In this document: one piece after another, positions 9,491 through 16,748 of the stretch
Layout: every line of letters begins with the position of its first letter
How positions within the stretch are numbered: position 1 is the first letter of the stretch
Assembly (NCBI GenBank): GCA_902779645.1
Contig: CACZCH010000008.1
Coordinates: forward strand, 45,731 to 109,730
From: an uncultured bacterium
Lineage (GTDB): Bacteria; Cyanobacteriota; Vampirovibrionia; Gastranaerophilales; Gastranaerophilaceae
Length of the DNA stretch: 64,000 bases
Direction of reading: 5' to 3'
Notes under the pieces: generated by a model
Databases searched by the model: none
What the model was told of the DNA's origin: nothing
Seen by the model: the letters and a program-made list of their open reading frames with translations, nothing else
Translations under genes and position numbers: made by a program

Positions 9491-9499
9491 TGTTATAAT
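9491..9499 (+). promoter_or_regulatory. Extended -10 promoter of the nucleotidyltransferase gene
   Basis: TGTTATAAT (TGn-TATAAT) lies 18 bases before the ATG, with an AGAGGTT ribosome site in between. Confidence 0.6.
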
Positions 9500-9517
9500 G
9501 AAATCAAAGAGGTTTAT

Positions 9518-10288
9518 ATGATTGATACGATAATTGACGAATATAAGAAATTTAATCAGATAAAAGCAATAGCAATCGGTGGTTCAGGTGTAAATAATTA
9601 TGCAGATAATTTATCCGATATTGATTTATATGTGTTTGTTGAAAAAGAGATACCAATTCAGGAAAGAGAAGCATTAGTCAAAAAATATTCTTCAAAATAT
9701 GAAGTCGGAGGAGAATATTTTGGTTCTGGTGATGAATTTTTGGCAGATACTTTCGGGAAACAGTTTGATGTTATGTTTTGGAATGTAAATTGGTTTGAAA
9801 ATATTGTTTCAAATGTTTTGGAAAAATATTATCCATCTAATGGTTATACTACTTGTTTTTTGTATACTTTAAAAAATTTTGATATCAAATATGATCCGCA
9901 AGGCTGGCTTAAAAACTTACAAGAAAAATTAAACATGCCATATCCTGAAAATTTAAAAAATAATATTATTAAAAGAAATATGATGTTAATGGCGGATAAG
10001 CCGTTTGCATCATATTATGAACAGATTGAAAAAGCTGTTAAACGACATGACGAAAATAGTGTAAATCATAGAATATCAGCTTTTATGGCAAGTTACTTTG
10101 ATGTTTTGTTTGCCAAAAATGAACTTTTGCACCCCGGAGAAAAAAGGCTTGTACAATTTGCTCTAAATAATTGTAAAATTTTACCAAAAGATTTTGTAGA
10201 AAATATCAACAAACTTTTTAATGCACAAAATGAGAAAAAATTAGAAATATTAAAAACAATGGCTGAAAATCTGAGGGAAATTTTGTAA
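9518..10288 (+). CDS. Nucleotidyltransferase-fold protein with DUF4037-like C-terminal half
   Basis: The N-terminal half has the pol-beta superfamily signature AIGGSGVNNYADNLSDIDLYVF (GG...SDID), with a third acidic residue likely in FDVMFW near residue 88. The C-terminal half is helical and matches the arrangement of DUF4037 or aminoglycoside-nucleotidyltransferase-like proteins. It could transfer a nucleotide to a small molecule or a protein. No antitoxin-like or kinase partner sits next to it, and the target is unknown. It opens a patch of small accessory genes. The start is supported by AGAGG 6 bases upstream and by an extended -10 promoter. Confidence 0.65.
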   Translation: MIDTIIDEYKKFNQIKAIAIGGSGVNNYADNLSDIDLYVFVEKEIPIQEREALVKKYSSKYEVGGEYFGSGDEFLADTFGKQFDVMFWNVNWFENIVSNVLEKYYPSNGYTTCFLYTLKNFDIKYDPQGWLKNLQEKLNMPYPENLKNNIIKRNMMLMADKPFASYYEQIEKAVKRHDENSVNHRISAFMASYFDVLFAKNELLHPGEKRLVQFALNNCKILPKDFVENINKLFNAQNEKKLEILKTMAENLREIL

Positions 10289-10299
10289 TCTGTTAATGT

Positions 10300-10524
10300 T
10301 TAATTTTTCCAATAAGTTTTAAACATTTTTATATCAAATAAAGTTTGTGTATAATCTCCTCCAAAACAAACAGCCCTGTCATCGATATGTAAAAAAGAAG
10401 GTATTTTTATGTTTGTTACATCTTTGAAATATTTATCGAGATTATTTTCATCGTATTTTTCTTTGCCGTACTCATTCAAAACACCGTCCAAATCAATTAA
10501 TATTCGTTTTTTATATGTTTGCAT
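10300..10524 (-). pseudogene. HAD-superfamily phosphatase remnant with internal deletion
   Basis: The 74-residue frame begins like a small HAD hydrolase (RILIDLDGVLNEYG, the Asp-x-Asp nucleophile motif) and ends like its last third (DKYFKDVTNIKIPSFLHIDDRAVCF, motif IV with paired acids). Motifs II and III, which should lie between, are absent: YDEN is joined directly to NLDKYFKD. The frame is kept, so this looks like an in-frame deletion of roughly 45-60 codons, and the fold cannot be complete. No ribosome site is clear. It is divergent from the XRE gene and may share its operator region. Confidence 0.55.
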
Positions 10525-10536
10525 AATTATCCTACC

Positions 10537-10582
10537 TACTGGAGTATTACCAGTAATAAAATGTTACTATATCCAGTAAAAT
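10537..10582. promoter_or_regulatory. Operator-like palindromes and leaderless promoter of the XRE gene
   Basis: TACTGG (10537-10542) and CCAGTA (10550-10555) form a perfect inverted repeat. A second, related dyad TTACT/AGTAA spans 10564-10579 and overlaps the -10-like TAAAAT (10577-10582). The ATG of the XRE gene follows 6 bases later. This layout suggests autorepression by the XRE protein. Confidence 0.6.
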
Positions 10583-10588
10583 TGTCAA

Positions 10589-10813
10589 ATGAATGAAAAA
10601 GCAATATATATTTCTATTGGTAAAAGAATAAAACAATTAAGGGAAGAACGGAATTTAACTCAAGAAAAACTTGCTGAAAAAAGTGGTTTGAGTATTGATT
10701 ATATTGGGAAAATTGAAGTAAATATAAATCAACCTGGATTAAAAGCATTAATAAAAATAGCAGATGCTTTAAAAGTGCAATTAAAAGAAATTTTTGATTT
10801 TGAGAATTTATAA
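10589..10813 (+). CDS. XRE-family helix-turn-helix regulator
   Basis: This 74-residue protein is a single HTH_3 domain: IGKRIKQLREERNLTQEKLA, then GLSIDYIGKIEVNINQPGLK as recognition helix and following turn, and ALKVQLKEIFDFE at the end. It has the size of a stand-alone Cro/C-protein-type repressor. It lies directly behind a double palindrome that overlaps its own promoter, so it probably represses itself and perhaps the divergent HAD remnant. The neighbouring DUF559 nuclease gene invites comparison with a restriction controller, but no methylase is present. Confidence 0.85.
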   Translation: MNEKAIYISIGKRIKQLREERNLTQEKLAEKSGLSIDYIGKIEVNINQPGLKALIKIADALKVQLKEIFDFENL

Positions 10814-10824
10814 AACAAATCTCA

Positions 10825-10872
10825 TGCACTCCCTCGCCCTGCGGGAGAGGGAAGGGGTGAGGGGGCAATTTA
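10825..10872 (+). repeat. Left terminal inverted repeat around the DUF559 gene
   Basis: About 46 bases from TGCACTCCC to GGGGGCAATTT match the complement of 11219-11266 with only about five differences. The repeat itself contains a short palindrome (CCCTGCGGGAGAGGG). Confidence 0.75.
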
Positions 10873-10873
10873 C

Positions 10874-11212
10874 ATGCAAAAGAATACAGATATAGCTCGA
10901 AAATTACGCAAAAATGCAACAAAGCAAGAACATGTATTATGGAATTTACTTAGAAATTCAAAGTTAAATAATCATAAGTTCAAAAGACAATATCCAATAG
11001 GGAATTACATTGTTGATTTTGTTTGTATTGAAAAATTTTTAATTATAGAACTTGATGGCGGTCAACATAACTATATTGAAAATAAAATTGCGGATGAAGA
11101 AAGAACAAATTATTTGCAAAGCAGAGGATATAAAGTTATTAGATTTTGGAATAACGACATTGATAAAAATGTTGAAGGTGTGTATGAAGAGATTATGAAG
11201 AATCTTGGTTAA
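10874..11212 (+). CDS. DUF559-family nuclease-fold protein
   Basis: This 112-residue protein is a typical full-length DUF559 domain related to the Vsr/PD-(D/E)XK nuclease fold. It begins with the helical NATKQEHVLWNLLRN, continues with FKRQYPIGNYIVDFVC, and carries the catalytic-type segment LIIELDGGQHNY (about residues 55-66), then GYKVIRFWNNDI. The biochemical role of stand-alone DUF559 proteins is not settled. The gene starts 2 bases inside one long inverted repeat and ends 6 bases before the other, with almost no extra DNA, so gene and repeats look like one mobile unit. No good ribosome site precedes the ATG. Confidence 0.8.
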   Translation: MQKNTDIARKLRKNATKQEHVLWNLLRNSKLNNHKFKRQYPIGNYIVDFVCIEKFLIIELDGGQHNYIENKIADEERTNYLQSRGYKVIRFWNNDIDKNVEGVYEEIMKNLG

Positions 11213-11218
11213 TTTATT

Positions 11219-11266
11219 GAATTTGCCCCCTCACCCTAGCCCTCTCCCGCAGGGAGAGGGAATGCA
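11219..11266 (-). repeat. Right terminal inverted repeat around the DUF559 gene
   Basis: This is the complement of the left copy, from AATTTGCCCCCTCACCC to GGGAATGCA. It also contains its own internal palindrome around CCCGCAGGG. Confidence 0.75.
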
Positions 11267-11418
11267 AAACCTGCTTTCTTTAAGCGTATACCAATATACA
11301 TTTACCCCCATTCCCCCCCCCTGTTGACATGGGCATGTTTTGATTTTAGAATTAAGTACAAGGGTTGGGGATTGGTTAGTAGTTTATAAATATCAGCCTA
11401 AAATTTTGGGATAGTTTA

Positions 11419-11691
11419 ATGGTTAATCATCTGGAAGAAAGATTAGAAGATATTACAAAACAGATTGATGAAGTAGAATTTAATCTGAGAGTATGTTCGC
11501 GCCATACTCAGTTTATGCATGAGATGAAAAAAGTTACTGCCTCCGATAAAGATCTTTTTATGGACTATGACAGGCAAATGGGACAGGATGCCTATAAGCG
11601 AATGATGATGCAGGAAAAGCTCAAAAAGCTTATGGAAGAAAGTTTCGAATTGCAGGAAAAGATTTTGAACGGAGAAGGTGAGGATGACTAA
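11419..11691 (+). CDS. Small coiled-coil protein, unknown function
   Basis: This 90-residue, highly charged, Met-rich protein is predicted by eye to be almost all helix: two heptad-like stretches (LEERLEDITKQIDEVEFNLR and YKRMMMQEKLKKLMEESFEL) separated by a short HTQFMHEMKK segment. It has no membrane span or catalytic motif. It overlaps the next gene, an NhaC-type antiporter, by 8 bases, so the two are translationally coupled. The context suggests an accessory to that transporter, but this is only inference from position. Confidence 0.6.
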   Translation: MVNHLEERLEDITKQIDEVEFNLRVCSRHTQFMHEMKKVTASDKDLFMDYDRQMGQDAYKRMMMQEKLKKLMEESFELQEKILNGEGEDD

Positions 11692-13006
11692 TCAAGAACA
11701 TGTACAATGGCGGGAATCAAGTTTTAAGGCGATAATACCTTTTATTGTTTTCGTTCTTTTTTATTTTGGGTTTTCACTTTGGACAAGGGATTTTTCTAAA
11801 GTTCCTATGACTGTTGCGTTTATAATATCTTCCGCAACAGCTTTAATACTTAATCACAAAGAAAAATTGAGTAAAAAAATAGAACTTTTTGCTCTTGGCA
11901 TGGGGAACAAAGACATAATGATTATGTGTTTGATTTTCATACTTGCCGGAGCTTTTACTGCAACAGCTAAGGCAGTTGGCGGAGTAGATTCGGCTGTAAT
12001 GATTGCACAGCATTTTATTCCTTCACAATTTATGGTTTTGGGGTTGTTTATAATCTCCGCTTTAATATCTCTTTCTATTGGTACTTCTTGCGGTACGATT
12101 GCCGCTATTGTGCCGATTGCGGTAACGATTTCTCAATCACTCGGTTTTAATCCTGCTATTCTTTTAGGCGCAACGGTTGGTGGTGCGATGTTTGGAGACA
12201 ATATGTCTCTAATATCTGATACGAAGATTGCGGCAAGCAGAACCCAAAATGTTGAAATGCGTGATGAGATGTTTTATAACCTCAAGATTATAACAATTCC
12301 TGCAATTCTATGTATTACATTATATTCACTTCCTATATTCACAGCATCAGCAGGTGTGAATATTGAGCAGACTGTTTTAAATCTTGACAGTTATATAAAA
12401 GTAGCTCCGTATATTCTGCTTTTGATACTTGGTATATCAGGTGTTAACGTAATGTTTCTTTTATTATTCGGGACAATCTTGAACACGATAATTGGGATAT
12501 CATACGGAATGTTTGATATTTTTACGGCATTTGCTTATATTGGTGACGGTACAACAAGCATGGCAAACACTATAATAGTTGCAATGCTTGCAGGCGGTCT
12601 GCTTCTGCTTGTACGATATAATGGCGGTATAACTTATATCATAAGAGCGACTGAAAAATGGATTAAGAACCAAAAAACATGTGAGATTGGGATTTGTTTT
12701 TTGGTTGGTGTAATAAACTTATTTACTGCAAATAATACTGTTGCAATTATTACTTCGGGCTCAATTGTAAAAGAACTTGCAGGAAAATATAATGTCAAGG
12801 CTGAACGAGCTGCGAGCTTGATGGATACAACTTCCTGCTGTGTTCAGGGTATGATACCGTATGGCGCACAAATCCTTATTGCAGCTGCTTTATCTGTTTC
12901 AATCGGTATGACTTCATTTGGGATTCTGAAAGGCTTATTTTATCCTGCATTAATGCTGCTGGGATTGATTATTTCTATTTCAAGAGTTAAAGAAAAAACA
13001 AAATAA
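11684..13006 (+). CDS. NhaC-family Na+/H+ antiporter-like membrane protein
   Basis: The 440-residue product has about 11 hydrophobic segments and family features of the NhaC/ion-transporter group: ALISLSIGTSCGTIAAIVPI, then GATVGGAMFGDNMSLISDTK in the first half, and NLFTANNTVAIITSGSI and DTTSCCVQGMIPYGAQIL in the second half. These conserved polar stretches within membrane helices are expected for ion exchange. It probably exchanges sodium (or an amine) for protons across the inner membrane. The ATG at 11684 is preferred to the GTG six bases earlier because GGAG sits 10 bases upstream. It overlaps the small coiled-coil gene by 8 bases. Confidence 0.85.
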   Translation: MTNQEHVQWRESSFKAIIPFIVFVLFYFGFSLWTRDFSKVPMTVAFIISSATALILNHKEKLSKKIELFALGMGNKDIMIMCLIFILAGAFTATAKAVGGVDSAVMIAQHFIPSQFMVLGLFIISALISLSIGTSCGTIAAIVPIAVTISQSLGFNPAILLGATVGGAMFGDNMSLISDTKIAASRTQNVEMRDEMFYNLKIITIPAILCITLYSLPIFTASAGVNIEQTVLNLDSYIKVAPYILLLILGISGVNVMFLLLFGTILNTIIGISYGMFDIFTAFAYIGDGTTSMANTIIVAMLAGGLLLLVRYNGGITYIIRATEKWIKNQKTCEIGICFLVGVINLFTANNTVAIITSGSIVKELAGKYNVKAERAASLMDTTSCCVQGMIPYGAQILIAAALSVSIGMTSFGILKGLFYPALMLLGLIISISRVKEKTK

Positions 13007-13010
13007 TTAT

Positions 13011-15086
13011 TTAATAGACAGCCTTTTTGAATTCATCTATAAACTCTTTTCTGTGTAAAAATCCCAAATGTGAACCGCAGTTTATGCAGGTTAAATTTTC
13101 ACCTGCAATTGTTTTAAGCTTCATAATTTGTTCTTTGTTCAAAAGATAGTCGTCAAAAGCTTCAAAAATTTTGTAGTTATTATTGTTTTTAAGATAATCC
13201 GACAAAACATACAAAGTTGCAAAATAGCAATCGGTATTGATATTTAATCCAAGATATTTTTCTGCATAATCTTGATAACTTATATTATTAATCATCTTAT
13301 ACAAATCTGATTCTTTGTTTTTTGAGGGTTTTTCTATCATATAAATTATATCGGAAAGCTTTTGTCTCATTATAAAATTCGTAATAATTTTAGCCTCTTC
13401 GTCACTAAACGGAAGTTCTTCCATTTTAAAATTTTTTTCATTTTTTAAATCATAAATTTGTAAAATTTTTGAAGCAGTTAATGCTGTTTTATCTTTGACT
13501 TTTGTATAATCTCCATCAAAGATTTCACCGTTTTTATCGATTTGAAGCAGTGCATATTTAAGTTCAATCGGTGGAGATACTGCTACAAATTTATTCACTC
13601 CCAAAAGGTTATCTTTTGATTCTTTTTCTGCAACGAAAAGAGAAGCTACGGCACCGAAAGAAGTCCCTATAATTGTCTTTTCTTTCGGTTCACAACCGTG
13701 TTTTTCTTTAAGATTTTCCAATATTTTTGAACTTACAAGTCTTATATATTCAGAGTCTTTTTGCGGAAGTCCTGGAGCAAAACCGTCCGGCATGCTTTTT
13801 ACAAATTCCCAATGAAAATGGCTCCCCTGCATAACAACAGAGAACCCTGCATCATAAAACATTTTTGCAAAAACAACAGAATGATGATTTCCGGCACCTT
13901 CTCCGATTGAGGGATAAAAAATTATCAAAGGAGCTGTTTTATCTTTTTGCAAAATGTATTTAAATCTGTAAGGTTCTTTATCTTGAGTTATTACAACCGA
14001 ATCGGTTTTTATATGTTTAGCGAAACTTCTATTCCATATAGATAAATCATTCCAAATAGATTTATTAACTTCTTTGTTTTCGAAAAGCGCGGTTTTCATA
14101 GAGTCAATTACAGGGGTTTGAGTTTTGTAATCTTCAAGAATGATATCGGCTTTAAGCGCTTCTGCGAGAGGTAAAATATCGGACAATCCGGAAGCTTCTC
14201 CGGTTATTTCTGCAGTTGTCATAATTTTTTCTCCGTTATTTGTACCAAAGTTTTCAATCAACTTTTCTGCTTTTTCCATCTCACCGTTTTCAACAAGCTG
14301 TTTTTCTTCTAAAAGCAGTTCTTGCCTGTCATAGTTTGAGTTTCTAATGTAATTTTCTATGCCGAATAACTTTTTGTGTATATCGTATGGGTCAGCATAA
14401 TTTGTTTCAATCATTTCTGCCAAAGGTTGGATATAAGAAGTTCTGTTTAACATCAAGCCGAATTTAACAATTGATACAACGGGGCTTGCAAGATAAACTG
14501 CAGGATCAAGGGCGGCTTCTAAAGCTCTTCCGCAAAGTGACCGAGGAGTGCAAGAATGCAGACAAGGCATAACCAGATATGAGCCTGAATTCATTTTGCA
14601 TTTACAGAGTGCCTGCTCCATATTTTCGTGTGTAGGTTTAACTTTGAATATCTTATCGGCAGGGTCAAAAAGACCGCCCAGTCCTATTGTAGAATTTGTT
14701 AAAAATCTGACTGTTTCGCGCTTTATACCTTCTCCGTCACGTTGAATGATACAGCTTGCGAGTCGTTTGGGGTATTCAATGTTATTGTATGCATCGCGAA
14801 TTCTGTCTATTCCGAATTTTGGCATTACCGATGACCATATTATATGAATGGGTTTTGCGACCAATTTATTAAGTTTCATATTCAAGTTAAACATTTTTCT
14901 ATTGAATTTTTCGTGCTTGTCTTCTCCCAAATACATTTTTGAATAATCGGGATATTTGTCTCCTTTAACTGTTTCAACAGCTTGAATATCAGCAGAAGCG
15001 GGGTTAATAACTAATTCGGAGTGTACAAATTCCGGATTAAATAAAAGCAGAAATACCAGTATTAATGATATAAATTTTTTCTTCAA
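13011..15086 (-). CDS. MlaA-like outer-membrane lipid protein fused to an alpha/beta-hydrolase domain
   Basis: The first 24 residues are a signal peptide. Residues about 50-260 match the MlaA/VacJ family: EKFNRKMFNLNMKLNKLVAKP, then VRFLTNSTIGLGGLFDPA and the PYDI segment. MlaA moves mislocalised phospholipids from the outer membrane in Gram-negative cells. After a charged linker, residues about 370-690 form an alpha/beta-hydrolase-like domain: LIIFYPSIGEGAGNHH as possible oxyanion region, IIGTSFGAVAS as nucleophile elbow (Ser near 475), and a possible late His in NCGSHLGFLHR. I know of no standard family with this fusion. The mature start lacks a lipobox Cys. Translation begins at TTG 11 bases after AAGGAG. 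The gene converges with the antiporter gene, 4 bases apart. Confidence 0.75.
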   Translation of the reverse strand: MKKKFISLILVFLLLFNPEFVHSELVINPASADIQAVETVKGDKYPDYSKMYLGEDKHEKFNRKMFNLNMKLNKLVAKPIHIIWSSVMPKFGIDRIRDAYNNIEYPKRLASCIIQRDGEGIKRETVRFLTNSTIGLGGLFDPADKIFKVKPTHENMEQALCKCKMNSGSYLVMPCLHSCTPRSLCGRALEAALDPAVYLASPVVSIVKFGLMLNRTSYIQPLAEMIETNYADPYDIHKKLFGIENYIRNSNYDRQELLLEEKQLVENGEMEKAEKLIENFGTNNGEKIMTTAEITGEASGLSDILPLAEALKADIILEDYKTQTPVIDSMKTALFENKEVNKSIWNDLSIWNRSFAKHIKTDSVVITQDKEPYRFKYILQKDKTAPLIIFYPSIGEGAGNHHSVVFAKMFYDAGFSVVMQGSHFHWEFVKSMPDGFAPGLPQKDSEYIRLVSSKILENLKEKHGCEPKEKTIIGTSFGAVASLFVAEKESKDNLLGVNKFVAVSPPIELKYALLQIDKNGEIFDGDYTKVKDKTALTASKILQIYDLKNEKNFKMEELPFSDEEAKIITNFIMRQKLSDIIYMIEKPSKNKESDLYKMINNISYQDYAEKYLGLNINTDCYFATLYVLSDYLKNNNNYKIFEAFDDYLLNKEQIMKLKTIAGENLTCINCGSHLGFLHRKEFIDEFKKAVY

Positions 15087-15160
15087 AATTATTCTCCTTT
15101 TAGTTCTAATTTATGAACTAAGAAGAAAAATTTTTATTATACAGTGAGGTAAATAAGTGG

Positions 15161-15166
15161 TATAAT
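15161..15166 (+). promoter_or_regulatory. Extended -10 box abutting a start codon (leaderless type)
   Basis: TGG-TATAAT (15158-15166) is followed by 7 bases and the ATG at 15174, with no ribosome site. Confidence 0.65.
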
Positions 15167-15173
15167 TTGAGTT

Positions 15174-15422
15174 ATGCTAGAGACAAAGATTATTATAAGT
15201 TATATTGTAGTTTGCGTAACTTATGCAATTTGCAGAATTCATTATCTTTTGACCCAGAGAACCGATGAAGAATTTAATTCAATGCTGGATGAGCTTGTAA
15301 GTTTATCCGGCAGTAAAGACATAATAAAACCGCTGGTTGTTCTTCATATTCTTCTGGCGCCAATTACTGCCCCGTTCAGCATTTTAAAACAAATTTACAG
15401 ATTAATAAAAAAGATATTGTAA
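15174..15422 (+). CDS. Small membrane-associated protein, unknown function
   Basis: This 82-residue protein has an N-terminal hydrophobic segment (IIISYIVVCVTYAICRI) and a second amphipathic or hydrophobic stretch near the C-terminus (VLHILLAPITAPFSILKQIY), separated by a charged 30-residue loop. It is probably an inner-membrane hairpin. The ATG has no Shine-Dalgarno site, but an excellent extended -10 box ends 7 bases upstream, which supports a leaderless gene. I do not recognise the family. Confidence 0.55.
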   Translation: MLETKIIISYIVVCVTYAICRIHYLLTQRTDEEFNSMLDELVSLSGSKDIIKPLVVLHILLAPITAPFSILKQIYRLIKKIL

Positions 15423-15448
15423 TTATAAGAAAAGATGTCTACAATAGA

Positions 15449-15530
15449 GTCTTCTGAGGCAATATCAATTTATGCCGAAGAATCTCAAGCAAGGTTTGAA
15501 TTAGATACTTCGCTAACGCTCAGTATGACA
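15449..15530. repeat. Degenerate interspersed palindromic repeat, copy 2
   Basis: The ends read GTCTTCTGAGGC and GCTCAGTATGAC, with inner arms CGAAGAATCTCA and ATACTTCGCTAACGC. These match the same repeat type as 1413-1512. An open frame across it (15435-15623) is translation of the repeat and is not called as a gene. Confidence 0.55.
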
Positions 15531-15710
15531 AGATCTACGTTATTCTTGAGTATAACTTATAATCCTATGAAACTCTTGTATAGCTTAAATAAAATACTTA
15601 GTCCTAAATGTCTATACAAATAATAATATTCACAAAATAATATCCTGCTAACTGATGTAAAATTTGATAAATTATTTTAGATTGGTTAAGTCAATAAAAA
15701 GGAGGTTTAT

Positions 15711-15941
15711 ATGTTTGATTTGTATATGTTGGAAACTTGTCCGTATTGTAAAAAAGTTCTTTCTTTTGCGGAAGAAAAAGGGATTAAGTTAAATAAGATT
15801 GATATAGCAGATAAAGCAAATGAAGATGCTCTCATCCAATTTGGCGGAAAACGGCAAGTGCCTTTTTTGGTTGATAAAGATAGAAATATACAGATGTATG
15901 AATCAAGCGATATTGTTGAATACCTGAAAACAGTGGTGTAA
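15711..15941 (+). CDS. Glutaredoxin / glutathione S-transferase N-terminal-like protein
   Basis: This 76-residue thioredoxin-fold protein has the dithiol motif CPYCKK at residues 9-14, the cis-proline segment RQVPFLVD, and the C-terminal ESSDIVEYL signature typical of glutaredoxins that bind glutathione or its replacement. It probably reduces protein disulfides or mixed disulfides in the cytoplasm. An AAGGAGG ribosome site lies 5 bases before the ATG. It ends back to back with tlyA (stops adjacent). Confidence 0.85.
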   Translation: MFDLYMLETCPYCKKVLSFAEEKGIKLNKIDIADKANEDALIQFGGKRQVPFLVDKDRNIQMYESSDIVEYLKTVV

Positions 15942-16748
15942 CTATAAATTATGATGAGCTGAGCTTACAACTTCATCAATATCGAGTTTGATTTCTTCTC
16001 CTTCGGTTGAAAACCAAACGAGATATTCGATATTTCCGGCGGGGCCCTTTATAGAAGAATAAGTCAGCCCTTTGATTACATAGTTTAATTCGTGAATACA
16101 ATTTAGTACATTTTCAATAACCATTTTATGAGTATTTTTATCTCTTACGACCCCGCCTTTTTCCACAAGCTCTTTTCCTGCTTCAAATTGGGGTTTTATA
16201 AGGCAAATCATTTCGTGAAACTGAGGCGATAAAAGGGTTTTCAAATTAGGCAGAACTTTTGTGAGTGATATAAACGAAAGGTCTGATACAAGCAAGTCAG
16301 CGACTGGTTCATTATTCAAATAGATATCTTCAAACGAACATATTTTAAGATTTGTTTTTTCGATTGTTTTGACTTTTTCTGAACTTCTGATTTTCCAATC
16401 AAGCTGACCGTACCCTACATCAACTGCATAGACAAATTTCGCACCGTTTTGGAGAAGGCAGTCAGTAAATCCTCCTGTTGAAGCACCTGCATCAAAACAA
16501 ATTCTGTCTTTTGGAGAAAAATCAAATGCATCAAGTGCTTTTTTGAGCTTAAATCCTCCTCTTGAAACATAAGGCATAGTTTTAACCTTAAAATCGTATT
16601 CTTTAGCGGTATCAATCTGATATCCTGCTTTGGTAATAACTTCCGTTCCTATCATAACATTGCCCGCAAGAATTGAAGCAGAAGCTTTACTTTTGTTCTC
16701 AAAAAAGCCTAAATCAACTAAAATTTTATCCAATCTTTCTTTTTTCAA
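15942..16748 (-). CDS. tlyA: TlyA-family rRNA 2'-O-methyltransferase (haemolysin A-like)
   Basis: The 268-residue protein has an N-terminal S4 RNA-binding domain (ERLDKILVDLGFFENKSKA) and a C-terminal FtsJ-like Rossmann methyltransferase domain with the SAM-binding segment CFDAGASTGGFTDCLL (around residue 83), DVGYGQ, and LLVSDLSFISL. The family methylates ribosomal RNA by analogy with mycobacterial TlyA; the haemolysin name is historical. It is the last gene of a bioB-tatD-tlyA transcription unit and overlaps tatD by 4 bases (ATGA), so translation is probably coupled. Confidence 0.9.
   Translation of the reverse strand: MKKERLDKILVDLGFFENKSKASASILAGNVMIGTEVITKAGYQIDTAKEYDFKVKTMPYVSRGGFKLKKALDAFDFSPKDRICFDAGASTGGFTDCLLQNGAKFVYAVDVGYGQLDWKIRSSEKVKTIEKTNLKICSFEDIYLNNEPVADLLVSDLSFISLTKVLPNLKTLLSPQFHEMICLIKPQFEAGKELVEKGGVVRDKNTHKMVIENVLNCIHELNYVIKGLTYSSIKGPAGNIEYLVWFSTEGEEIKLDIDEVVSSAHHNL

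Larger units (their letters stand above)
10825..11266 (+). mobile_element. Putative non-autonomous element: DUF559 gene between 46-bp inverted repeats
   Basis: The left repeat (10825-10872) and right repeat (11219-11266) are near-perfect inversions and enclose only the DUF559 gene. No transposase is present and no target-site duplication is obvious. A role as a mobile palindrome-associated gene is inference. Confidence 0.5.

Noticed and set aside
10614..10922. Minus-strand frame of 102 codons over the XRE gene
   Set aside because: It runs antisense to the XRE gene and through the inverted repeat; the stretch PHPFPLPQGEG is the usual false translation of such palindromes.
10589..11212. Restriction-modification or toxin-antitoxin system (XRE plus DUF559)
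   Set aside because: No methylase or toxin motif; the DUF559 gene is bounded by its own inverted repeats and seems a separate unit.
15435..15623. Open frame of 62 codons after the small membrane gene
   Set aside because: It is translation through the palindromic repeat at 15449-15530 and has no ribosome site.
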